Under the pieces are notes generated by a model. That model ran no database searches and was not told where the DNA came from. It saw only the letters and a list, made by a program, of their open reading frames with translations. This document shows, in pieces, positions 1-5,358 of a DNA stretch of 5,358 bases. The first letter of the stretch is position 1. Every line of letters starts with the position of its first letter. Source of the DNA: an uncultured Verrucomicrobiota bacterium (lineage in GTDB: Bacteria > Verrucomicrobiota > Kiritimatiellia > RFP12 > UBA1067); NCBI GenBank assembly GCA_946615875.1, contig CAMOIK010000125.1:1-5358 (forward strand), given 5' to 3'. The position numbers and the translations under genes were made by a program.

Positions 1-351
1 AACCTCAACGGCGACTACGTCTCCGACGCGCTCGCCGCCACGGTCGGCGGCATCGGCATCGCCCCCGGCGCGAACATCAACTACCAGACCGGCGTGGCGG
101 TGTTCGAGGCCACCCACGGCACCGCCCCGAAGTATGCGGGCCTCGACAAGGTCAATCCGGGCTCGCTCATCCTCTCCGGCGAGATGATGCTGCGCTACAT
201 GGGATGGACGGAGGCCGCGGACAAGATACTCGCCGCCATGGACAAGGTGATCGCCGCCAAGACCGTCACCTACGACTTCGCCCGTCAGATGGAAGGGGCC
301 ACCGAGGTCAAGTGCTCCGAGTTCGCCGCCGCCCTCGCCGCCGCCATGTGA
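1..351 (+). CDS. icd: NADP-dependent isocitrate dehydrogenase, C-terminal part (5' end outside window)
   Basis: The frame is open from base 1 and gives the last 116 residues before TGA. The enzyme oxidatively decarboxylates isocitrate to 2-oxoglutarate in the TCA cycle, in the cytoplasm, making NADPH. The fragment aligns almost colinearly with E. coli Icd from about residue 303 to its end at 416, apart from a two-residue insertion at fragment residues 28-33. It begins with NLNGDYVSDALAA, whose D5 and D9 correspond to the metal-binding Asp307 and Asp311. HGTAPKYAG follows at 39-47. The NADP-specificity residues of E. coli Icd (Lys344, Tyr345, Val351, Tyr391, Arg395) are all present as K44, Y45, V51, Y91 and R95, so NADP rather than NAD is the expected cofactor. 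About 300 N-terminal residues, including the substrate-binding serine loop, lie off the left edge. No terminator separates it from the next gene, which starts one base after its stop. Confidence 0.96.
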   Translation, partial: NLNGDYVSDALAATVGGIGIAPGANINYQTGVAVFEATHGTAPKYAGLDKVNPGSLILSGEMMLRYMGWTEAADKILAAMDKVIAAKTVTYDFARQMEGATEVKCSEFAAALAAAM

Positions 352-352
352 C

Positions 353-1612
353 ATGAAGATCGCGCTGGCAGGCGACGTGGCGCTGGAGCTGCTTGCGCCG
401 TATTTCCGCGCGGCCGGCCACGAGGTGTACGTGCCGGCCGGGTTCGGCGCCTGGCGCCAGGAGATGCTTGACCCTGGTTCGGGTCTCGGGAGATTCCGGC
501 CCGACCTCGTCTTTGACGTGACTGCGCACGACGGCGACCTGGAGCGCGAGGTCGAGGGCTTCCGCGACGAGCGCATGGCCCGCCTCGCCTCCATGCCCTA
601 CTCCCTCGCGGGCATACGCGCCATCGTCGAGGAGGCGGAGTTCGCCGCGCTCGCCGCCCCCAAGAAAGTCCTCGCCGTCGATGCCGACAACACGCTGTGG
701 CGCGGCATACTGAGCGAGGACGGGCGGGACGCGCTAGTAGAGTTCCGCGAGTTCCAGGAGGGGTTGAAGGCGCTGCGCGCCGACGGCGTCCTGCTCGTGC
801 TGCTCACGAAGAACGACCCGTGCGAAAGTTTCATGCGCGCCGACATGGCGCTGGCGGATTCCGACTTCGCCGCGCGCCGCATCAGCTGGGCGCCCAAGGC
901 CGGCAATCTCGTCGAGGCCTGCCGCGAACTGAACCTCTCGACCGACAGCGTGGTGTTCGTGGACGACAATCCTTTCGAGCGCGCCCAGATGGCCGCGCAT
1001 CTCCCGGAGGTGGCGGTGGCGCCGTTCCCCGCAGACATGGCCAGGCCAGCGCAGTTCCTGCGGCGGCTGCGCGGCTACTTCTTCTCGGGCATGGGGTCTA
1101 CAGCCGAGGACAGGCTGCGCGCCGCGGACTACGCCGCGCGCGCGGCCGCGCCATCTCCCGGCGCGGCGTCGCTTGACGACTATCTCAAGGGGTTGCGTCT
1201 GCGGGTCGCGCCCGCGCCGGCCGGCGAACGCGACCTCGACAGGCTCGCGCAGATGGCCGGCAAGACCAACCAGTTCAATGCCACCACGCTGCGGCGCACG
1301 CGCGAGGAATTCGCCGCTCTCCTCTCCGACCCGGACAAGCGGGTCTTCACATTCCGCGCAGGCGACAGGTTCGGCGACCAGGGGCTGGTGTGCTATGTCG
1401 TCGTGGACGTCCCGGCGAGGCGCGTCACCGATTTCGTGATGTCCTGCCGCGCCATGGGCAGGACGCTGGAGCATTTCGCCTTCGCGCACGTCTGCGACGT
1501 GCTCGGCTTCGTCCCGTCGGTCGATTTCGTTCCCACCGCGAAGAACGCGCCGTTCCGGCGGTTCCTCGAAAGCGGCATGTCCGGCAAGACCTACTATGAA
1601 CGTGTGGATTGA
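353..1612 (+). CDS. FkbH-like HAD-IIIC family protein (short form)
   Basis: A 419-residue protein of the FkbH type. Family members with this HAD-IIIC core load a three-carbon glyceryl unit onto acyl carrier proteins, or occur in surface-glycan clusters; the substrate here is unknown. The N-terminus (1-60) has the usual short lead of the family, ending in RFRPDLVFDV. The HAD core runs from about 104 to 225. Motif I is DADNT (nucleophile D110, general acid D112), motif II is LTKND (T152), the motif III lysine is K182 in SWAPKAGN, and motif IV is FVDDN (D204, D205). The GNAT-like C-terminal half carries GKTNQFNATT (303-312), DRFGDQGL (338-345) and SCRAMGR (364-370), all typical of FkbH proteins. 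It is shorter than many FkbH homologues, and the stretch between SEDG and FQEGL (121-138) is several residues shorter than usual, containing an imperfect EFREFQ repeat. The ATG at 353 follows the icd stop by one base with no Shine-Dalgarno sequence. No acyl carrier protein or polyketide gene is visible. The family call is firm; the substrate is not. Confidence 0.9.
   Translation: MKIALAGDVALELLAPYFRAAGHEVYVPAGFGAWRQEMLDPGSGLGRFRPDLVFDVTAHDGDLEREVEGFRDERMARLASMPYSLAGIRAIVEEAEFAALAAPKKVLAVDADNTLWRGILSEDGRDALVEFREFQEGLKALRADGVLLVLLTKNDPCESFMRADMALADSDFAARRISWAPKAGNLVEACRELNLSTDSVVFVDDNPFERAQMAAHLPEVAVAPFPADMARPAQFLRRLRGYFFSGMGSTAEDRLRAADYAARAAAPSPGAASLDDYLKGLRLRVAPAPAGERDLDRLAQMAGKTNQFNATTLRRTREEFAALLSDPDKRVFTFRAGDRFGDQGLVCYVVVDVPARRVTDFVMSCRAMGRTLEHFAFAHVCDVLGFVPSVDFVPTAKNAPFRRFLESGMSGKTYYERVD
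478..491 (+). repeat. Two heptamer units (YTCGGGN) inside the FkbH-like gene
   Basis: TTCGGGT followed by CTCGGGA. The first 13 bases are identical to 1754-1766 in the glycosyltransferase gene. It encodes GSGLGR at residues 42-47, in a part of the FkbH N-terminal region that is not catalytic. The two copies sit in the same frame relative to their genes, giving SGLG in both proteins. Confidence 0.5.
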
Positions 1613-2756
1613 GAACCCGTTCGACAACCTCCCGTCGGAGGGTTTCCGGCCCCAGCGCTTCTGGTTGATGGCGCAGGCCTTCGCCGAAGCCGGGCACCGC
1701 GTGACGCTGTGGACGAGCGACTTCAACCATACGACGAAGAAGAAGAGGCGGATTTCGGGTCTCGGGCCTCGGGGTTCGGGTTTCTATGTCGTCATGGTGC
1801 CAACGATCCCGTATCGGTCGAACGTGTCGCTGCGCAGGATGTTCAGCCACTGGCGGTATGCGGCGGCATGGGAGCGGATGGCGAGAGGCCTTGCCGCCTC
1901 GCGCGGCTGGCCGGACGTCGTGATCGCATCTTCTCCGCCGCTTTCCGCCGGCGCGGCCGCCAGGCGCCTGGCCGCCCGGTGCGGCGCCCGTCTCGTCATC
2001 GACGTGATGGACGCCTGGCCGGAGACGTTCGAGCGCGCAGCGCCGCGCTGGGCGCTCGCGCCGCTGCGCCGCCTCGCCCGCCGCAACTACCTCGCCGCAG
2101 ATCTAGTCACAACCGTAGCGGACGCCTATATCGACCTCGTGCGCTCCTACGGCCGCACCGCCCCGGTCCGTCGCTTCTACCACGGCATCGCGGACGGAGA
2201 AGCGCGCGCCGCCGGAGCGGCGCATGGCGGCGTCCGTCTTCTTTACATCGGCAACCTGGGCCGGACATACGACCTTCGGACGGTGGTGGAGGCGATGGCC
2301 CTCGTGCCGGACGCCACGCTCGCCGTCGCCGGGAAGGGCGAGCAGGAGGCGATGCTTCGCCGTGCCGCCGCAGAAAATCCGCGCATCTCGTTTCTCGGCT
2401 ATCTGGGCGAGGAAAAGATGAATGCGCTGCTTGCCGACTGCGACATCGGCATCGTCCCGATGGCGCCGGAAAGCTGCGTCGGCATCCCATACAAGCTGGC
2501 GGACTACGCCCGCGCGGGGCTCGCCGTCGTATCGTCGCTCGGCGGGGAGTCCGCGCGGCTCCTCGCCAGATACGGCGCCGGCGAACCCTACCGGGCCGGC
2601 GACGCCGCAGATCTGGCGCGCGCCGTTTCCGCCGTCGCCGCAGGACTCGGCGCTCGCCGCGCCGCCGCTCGCGCCCTCGCGGATGCGGAGTTCTCCGCGC
2701 GCGCCATCTACCCGGCGTATGTCGCCGAGGTGGAGCGGCTCTGCGCCGCGCATTGA
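1596..2756 (+). CDS. GT4-type glycosyltransferase (WbuB-like)
   Basis: A 386-residue GT-B fold glycosyltransferase, probably moving a sugar from an NDP-sugar onto a lipid-linked or surface glycan at the cytoplasmic face of the membrane. The N-terminal domain starts MNVWIENPFDNLPSEGFRPQ and has AGHRVTLWTSDFNHTTKKKRR (32-52), NVSLRRMFSHWRYA (76-89), DVVIASSPPLSAG (107-119) and VIDVMDAWPE (134-143), a pattern known from WbuB-like O-antigen and capsule transferases. The C-terminal nucleotide-sugar domain begins near GGVRLLYIGNLGRTYDL (211-227) and contains VAGKGEQEAML (244-254), FLGYLGEEKMNALLADCDIGIVPM (266-289) and GIPYKLADYARAGLAVV (296-312). The acidic position that is Glu in most GT4 enzymes (KLxEY) is Asp303 here. 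Residues 53-62 are encoded by a 7-bp tandem repeat. No signal peptide or membrane span is seen. The start lies inside fkbH-like (17-base overlap) and matches the usual family N-terminus. Donor and acceptor cannot be told from sequence. Confidence 0.9.
   Translation: MNVWIENPFDNLPSEGFRPQRFWLMAQAFAEAGHRVTLWTSDFNHTTKKKRRISGLGPRGSGFYVVMVPTIPYRSNVSLRRMFSHWRYAAAWERMARGLAASRGWPDVVIASSPPLSAGAAARRLAARCGARLVIDVMDAWPETFERAAPRWALAPLRRLARRNYLAADLVTTVADAYIDLVRSYGRTAPVRRFYHGIADGEARAAGAAHGGVRLLYIGNLGRTYDLRTVVEAMALVPDATLAVAGKGEQEAMLRRAAAENPRISFLGYLGEEKMNALLADCDIGIVPMAPESCVGIPYKLADYARAGLAVVSSLGGESARLLARYGAGEPYRAGDAADLARAVSAVAAGLGARRAAARALADAEFSARAIYPAYVAEVERLCAAH
1754..1781 (+). repeat. Degenerate 7-bp tandem repeat (4 x YTCGGGN) inside the glycosyltransferase gene
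   Basis: Four consecutive heptamers TTCGGGT, CTCGGGC, CTCGGGG and TTCGGGT fill these 28 bases without a gap. They encode the Gly/Ser-rich segment ISGLGPRGSGF, between the basic KKKRR stretch and the conserved VVMVPT strand, where homologues vary in length. The first 13 bases (TTCGGGTCTCGGG) recur exactly at 478-490 in the preceding gene. Confidence 0.7.
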
Positions 2757-2763
2757 GGCGCCG

Positions 2764-2784
2764 TGTGCGTCGCGATGCGACACA
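2764..2784. promoter_or_regulatory. Imperfect inverted repeat upstream of rsmE
   Basis: TGTG-cg-TCGC, then gat, then GCGA-CACA: two 8-base arms with a two-base bulge in the left arm. It starts eight bases after the glycosyltransferase stop and its right arm covers the likely -35 region of the rsmE promoter. No run of T follows, so it is a poor intrinsic terminator. It could be an operator or chance; chance dyads of this size are common at this GC content. Confidence 0.25.
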
Positions 2785-2807
2785 TGACCGCGGAAATATG
2801 GTATAAT
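2777..2807 (+). promoter_or_regulatory. Extended -10 promoter for rsmE-sulfatase
   Basis: TATAAT at 2802-2807 is a perfect sigma70-type -10 box, preceded by TGG, which gives the extended -10 form TGnTATAAT. It stands in an A/T-rich patch (2792-2809) that is unusual in this GC-rich window and lies in the only real gap between the + strand genes. The -35 box is weak: GCGACA at 2777-2782 matches four of six consensus bases at a 19-base spacing, and GACACA at 2779-2784 has 17-base spacing but a poorer match. An extended -10 can compensate for a weak -35. Transcription should start near 2813-2815, five to seven bases before the rsmE ATG. Confidence 0.75.
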
Positions 2808-2819
2808 ATGCGCGGTGGT

Positions 2820-3599
2820 ATGCACAGACTGCTGGTAGATTCCGCGACGCTAGATGCCGTTCGCGCCGACCTTTCCCGCGAAGGGGCGGCGCATCTGCGC
2901 GTTTTGCGGCCCAAGGACGGCGAGGAGTTCGAGCTCTTCGACGGGCGCGGCGCCATGCGCACCTACCGCTGGGACGCGCGCGGCAAGGCGCTTTCCGCCG
3001 CAGGCCGTCTGCGCAGGGCGGAGCCGAAGCGCGGCGGCGCGAGCCTGATCCTCTTCGCGTGCGTGACCAAGGGCCAGCGCTGGGACTGGACTTTGCAGAA
3101 GGCGACGGAGCTTGGCGTGGATAGAATAGTGCCCGTGGTCTCCGCAAGGACGGTCGTGCGCGTCGCGTTCGACGAGCGCGACGCGAAGCGCGAGCGGTGG
3201 CGGCGCATCTGCGAGGAGGCGGCGCGCCAGTCGGACGCGGCGTGGCTGCCGGAAATCTCGGAGCCTGTTGATTTCGGGGCGGCGCTCGCCGAGGCCGCCA
3301 AGACCGTCTGTTTCGCCGGTGCGCTGACCACGCCGCCCCCCGAACCGCTGCTGGCGGCGGCGATGCGCGAACTTGCGAAGGGCGGCGCAGACGCGTATTC
3401 CGTCTTCGTCGGCCCGGAGGGAGACTTCTCGCCGGAGGAGCTCGCCGCCCTGCTTGCCGTCGCCATCCCCGCGAATTTCGGCCCGACGATACTGCGGGCG
3501 GAGACGGCGGCCATCTACGCAGTTTCCGTGCTGGCCGCGGCGATGTCCGCCGCCGCGCCGCAGCCATCTTCAACACCCAAAGAGCACGATCAACCATGA
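2820..3599 (+). CDS. rsmE: 16S rRNA (uracil1498-N3)-methyltransferase RsmE
   Basis: A 259-residue SPOUT-class methyltransferase that uses S-adenosylmethionine to methylate N3 of U1498 in helix 44 of 16S rRNA, in the assembled 30S subunit. The N-terminal PUA-like domain begins MHRLLVD and includes HLRVLRPKDGEEFELFDGRG (25-44). The SPOUT domain shows LQKATELGVDRIVPV (92-106), RWRRICEEAARQSDAAWLPE (126-145), and the knot motifs FVGPEGDFSPEE (196-207) and ILRAETAAIYAVSVL (224-238). Length is close to the usual 240-250, with a short Pro/Ser-rich tail (247-259). The frame is open further upstream, but starts at 2763, 2775 and 2808 lie in or before the promoter, and only the ATG at 2820 gives the family N-terminus. 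There is no Shine-Dalgarno sequence, as expected for a near-leaderless mRNA. Its TGA overlaps the sulfatase ATG (ATGA), suggesting coupled translation. In most family members the QS motif is followed by Arg within two residues; here it reads QSDAAW. Confidence 0.93.
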   Translation: MHRLLVDSATLDAVRADLSREGAAHLRVLRPKDGEEFELFDGRGAMRTYRWDARGKALSAAGRLRRAEPKRGGASLILFACVTKGQRWDWTLQKATELGVDRIVPVVSARTVVRVAFDERDAKRERWRRICEEAARQSDAAWLPEISEPVDFGAALAEAAKTVCFAGALTTPPPEPLLAAAMRELAKGGADAYSVFVGPEGDFSPEELAALLAVAIPANFGPTILRAETAAIYAVSVLAAAMSAAAPQPSSTPKEHDQP

Positions 3600-5185
3600 A
3601 CACAACGAGAAGGCAGTTCCTCTTCGGCGCCGGCGCCGCTGCGCTGGCGATGCCGTCGGTCGGTGCGGAGTTCATGCGCCTGGCGAAGGACAGGCGCTTG
3701 AACATCCTCTTCATCATGACGGACGACCACGCCGCGCACGCCATCTCGGCGTACGGCAGCCGCGTGAACAAGACGCCGAACATCGACCGCATGGCGGCGG
3801 AGGGCATGATATTCTCCGACGTCATGTGCACGAACCCGATCTGCACGCCGTCGCGCGCCGGCATCCTGACGGGACGCTACAGCCACAGGAACGGCGTGCC
3901 GGTTTTCAACTCCATCTCCCCGGAGATAGAGACCGTAGGCGGGTGCATGCGCCGCGCGGGATACTACACCGGCTTCGTTGGCAAGTGGCACTGCGGCGGG
4001 CCAGCGTCGATACGCAACGCCGACTGGGACAGGTGGCTGGTCTATGAGAACCAGGGACAGTATTTCGATCCGTGGTTCTGGGCGCCCCGCGAGGACGGCG
4101 AGGGCGTGGGCAAGGTGCGCTATCCGGGCGAATACGCGACGGAGAACATCACCAAGGTGACGAAGGCGGTGCTCGACGAGGCGCTGCTCGGCGACAAGCC
4201 GTTCTTCGTGATGATGCACCACAAGGCGCCGCACCGCAACTGGCTGCCCAGCGAGAAGTACCGCGCGGCCTTCCGCTCCTTGACGCTCAAGGAGATCCCG
4301 CTGCCCCCGACGATCTTCGACAGATACGAGGGGAGGGCCTCGCCCATAAAGACGACGGCTATGACGCTCCTGCGCCACATGAGGCCGGGCCTCGACCTGA
4401 AGCTCGCGGAGTTCTTCGCGGAAGGGCGCGTGTTCGAGTTCGAGGGCAGAATCTACCAGGGTCGCCGCGACGAGCAGGGGAGGTTCGTCGATGACTGGCC
4501 GGAGGGCATGGACGACCGCGCCAGGATCGCCCTCTCCTACCTGCGATACATGCAGGACTACCTCGCCTGCGTCCAGTCGGTGGACGACTCGGTGGGCGAA
4601 ATGCTCGAATACCTCAAGGCAAAGGGAGTCGATCGCAACACCCTGGTCATCTACACTTCGGACCAAGGCTTCTTCCTAGGCGACCACGGCCTTTACGACA
4701 AGCGCTTCATGATGGAGGAGACTCTGCGCATGCCCTTCATCGCCCGCTGTCCCGCGCTGATCGCGCCAGGCAGCGTGAATCGCGACCTGATCGCGAACAT
4801 CGACTTCGCCCCCACCTTCATAGACATTGCGCAGGCCCCCCGTCCGGCGGAGATGCAGGGCGAGTCGTTCCTCGACAACATGAAAGGGGCCACACCGCCC
4901 GACTGGCGCCAGTCGCTTTATTGCCGCTACTACGTGGAGGGCGGCGAGCATGCCACCGCCGCGTGGTACGGAGTGCGAACGAAGACCGACAAGCTCATCT
5001 TCTACTACAAGCGCGGCGAGTGGGAATACTTCGACTTCGCGAGCGACCCGGAAGAACTGCGCAACCGCTATTCGGACCCCGCGTGCGCGGATCGCATAGC
5101 CGAATTGAAACGCGTCATCGCCGCGCTTCGCCAGAAGTACGGCGACGACGATCGCTACATCAACTGCACCGAATATTCCCTGTAG
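3596..5185 (+). CDS. Tat-exported Cys-type sulfatase (family S1, DUF4976-like C-terminus)
   Basis: A 529-residue alkaline-phosphatase-fold sulfatase that should hydrolyse sulfate esters from sulfated glycans outside the cytoplasm. The N-terminus carries a twin-arginine motif (TRRQFLF, R5-R6), a hydrophobic GAGAAALAMP core and a possible cleavage after SVGA (24). The active site has TDDH (D43, D44, calcium ligands) and the signature CTPSR (C83, the cysteine converted to formylglycine) followed by AGILTGR. It also has GKWH (K130, H132), HKAPHR (H209, H213) and SDQGFFLGDHGLYDKR (D356, Q357, H364, K369). The C-terminus (about 440-515) with YGVRTKTDKLIFYY, EWEYFDFASDPEELRNRY resembles DUF4976. The pattern is that of S1 sulfatases often annotated as N-acetylglucosamine-6-sulfatase or choline-sulfatase-like; I cannot fix the S1 subfamily or substrate. 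It needs a formylglycine-generating enzyme or anaerobic maturase encoded elsewhere. It overlaps rsmE by four bases and likely depends on its promoter. A purine-rich AAAGAG 12 bases before the ATG is a weak ribosome site. Confidence 0.95.
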   Translation: MNTTRRQFLFGAGAAALAMPSVGAEFMRLAKDRRLNILFIMTDDHAAHAISAYGSRVNKTPNIDRMAAEGMIFSDVMCTNPICTPSRAGILTGRYSHRNGVPVFNSISPEIETVGGCMRRAGYYTGFVGKWHCGGPASIRNADWDRWLVYENQGQYFDPWFWAPREDGEGVGKVRYPGEYATENITKVTKAVLDEALLGDKPFFVMMHHKAPHRNWLPSEKYRAAFRSLTLKEIPLPPTIFDRYEGRASPIKTTAMTLLRHMRPGLDLKLAEFFAEGRVFEFEGRIYQGRRDEQGRFVDDWPEGMDDRARIALSYLRYMQDYLACVQSVDDSVGEMLEYLKAKGVDRNTLVIYTSDQGFFLGDHGLYDKRFMMEETLRMPFIARCPALIAPGSVNRDLIANIDFAPTFIDIAQAPRPAEMQGESFLDNMKGATPPDWRQSLYCRYYVEGGEHATAAWYGVRTKTDKLIFYYKRGEWEYFDFASDPEELRNRYSDPACADRIAELKRVIAALRQKYGDDDRYINCTEYSL

Positions 5186-5358
5186 CCGGGCGAAGGACGC
5201 GCGCGCTGCGCTTCAGCATCGCCTTGGCGTATGGCGCGAGCTCCCCAACTTTGCGGGGGTCGTGCCGCAGCGCAAGGCGCGCGAACGCCTCCGTCAGTTT
5301 GCCGCGCATCGCTTCGGACCTGTATTCGTTCAGCGGGAAGGATGCGCCGGCGCCGCCG
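5160..5358 (-). CDS. Unrecognised protein, C-terminal fragment (5' end outside window)
   Basis: On the - strand a frame enters from the right edge and runs 65 codons to TGA at 5160-5162. It is judged coding because its third codon positions are mostly G or C up to about base 5188, and its composition is protein-like (FPLNEYRSEAMRGKLTEAFA, then a Lys/Arg-rich helix-like end with PYAKAMLKRSARVL). The two overlapping + strand frames that are also open have poorer codon use. The last eight codons (PATGNIRCS region) run antisense into the sulfatase gene, giving a 26-base tail-to-tail overlap with it. I do not recognise the family. With so little sequence, a non-coding stretch after the sulfatase remains possible. 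No terminator hairpin with a T-run is visible between the two converging genes. Confidence 0.5.
   Translation of the reverse strand, partial: GGAGASFPLNEYRSEAMRGKLTEAFARLALRHDPRKVGELAPYAKAMLKRSARVLRPATGNIRCS

Noticed and set aside
734..1726. Antisense open frame of 330 codons over the FkbH-like gene
   Set aside because: Opposite-strand shadow of conserved HAD and NQFN motifs; composition is dominated by Arg, Gly and Glu/His as expected from a reversed GC-rich gene.
1709..2806. Second + strand open frame of 365 codons within the glycosyltransferase
   Set aside because: Arg-rich out-of-frame shadow of a gene with clear GT4 motifs; no family-like sequence of its own.
2763..2819. Upstream in-frame GTG/ATG starts for rsmE (19 extra residues)
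   Set aside because: These codons lie before or within the -10 promoter and the added residues do not look like the RsmE N-terminus, which matches from the ATG at 2820.
3624..3645. GGCGCCGGCGCC palindrome in the sulfatase signal peptide
   Set aside because: It is explained by Gly/Ala codons of the GAGAA hydrophobic core in GC-rich DNA.
2107..3864. Long antisense open frame of 585 codons crossing the glycosyltransferase, rsmE and the sulfatase start
   Set aside because: It is extremely Arg/Pro/Ala-rich with no recognisable motif, and spans three well-supported genes and the promoter gap. Long shadow frames are expected in GC-rich coding DNA.
3590..4666. Antisense open frame of 358 codons over the sulfatase
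   Set aside because: It mirrors the sulfatase active-site region; rich in Val, His and Arg with no motif, so a shadow.
5186..5215. GC-rich self-complementary stretch after the sulfatase as a terminator
   Set aside because: The GCGCGCGC core can pair but has no stable loop geometry and no T-run follows on either strand.

Overview
The window is GC-rich bacterial DNA with tightly packed genes. All four complete genes lie on the + strand. I place it, by inference only, in the PVC group (Kiritimatiellota, Verrucomicrobia or Planctomycetes relatives). The grounds are high GC, start codons without clear Shine-Dalgarno sequences, and a Tat-exported Cys-type sulfatase of a kind abundant in those polysaccharide- and mucin-degrading bacteria. 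No marker gene in the window settles the taxonomy.

Left block (1-2756): the 3' end of icd (NADP-dependent isocitrate dehydrogenase) is followed after one base by a short FkbH-like HAD-IIIC protein. That gene overlaps by 17 bases a GT4-type glycosyltransferase resembling the WbuB group of cell-surface glycan enzymes. The three genes look co-transcribed. The last two probably act on a surface glycan or its decoration, while icd is a TCA-cycle enzyme and may simply share the transcript.

Right block (2757-5185): a 63-base gap holds a strong extended -10 promoter with a small dyad at its -35 side. It drives rsmE (16S rRNA m3U1498 methyltransferase), which overlaps by 4 bases (ATGA) a Tat-signal, formylglycine-type S1 sulfatase with a DUF4976-like C-terminus. 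The promoter lies so close to the rsmE start that the mRNA should be almost leaderless.

Right edge (5160-5358): a converging - strand reading frame with coding-like codon use probably marks the 3' end of an unrecognised gene that overlaps the sulfatase stop.

Nothing here is a clearly new system. The most interesting points are the degenerate 7-bp (YTCGGGN) tandem repeat inside the glycosyltransferase, echoed exactly in the FkbH gene, the near-leaderless rsmE promoter, and the stand-alone shortened FkbH protein.
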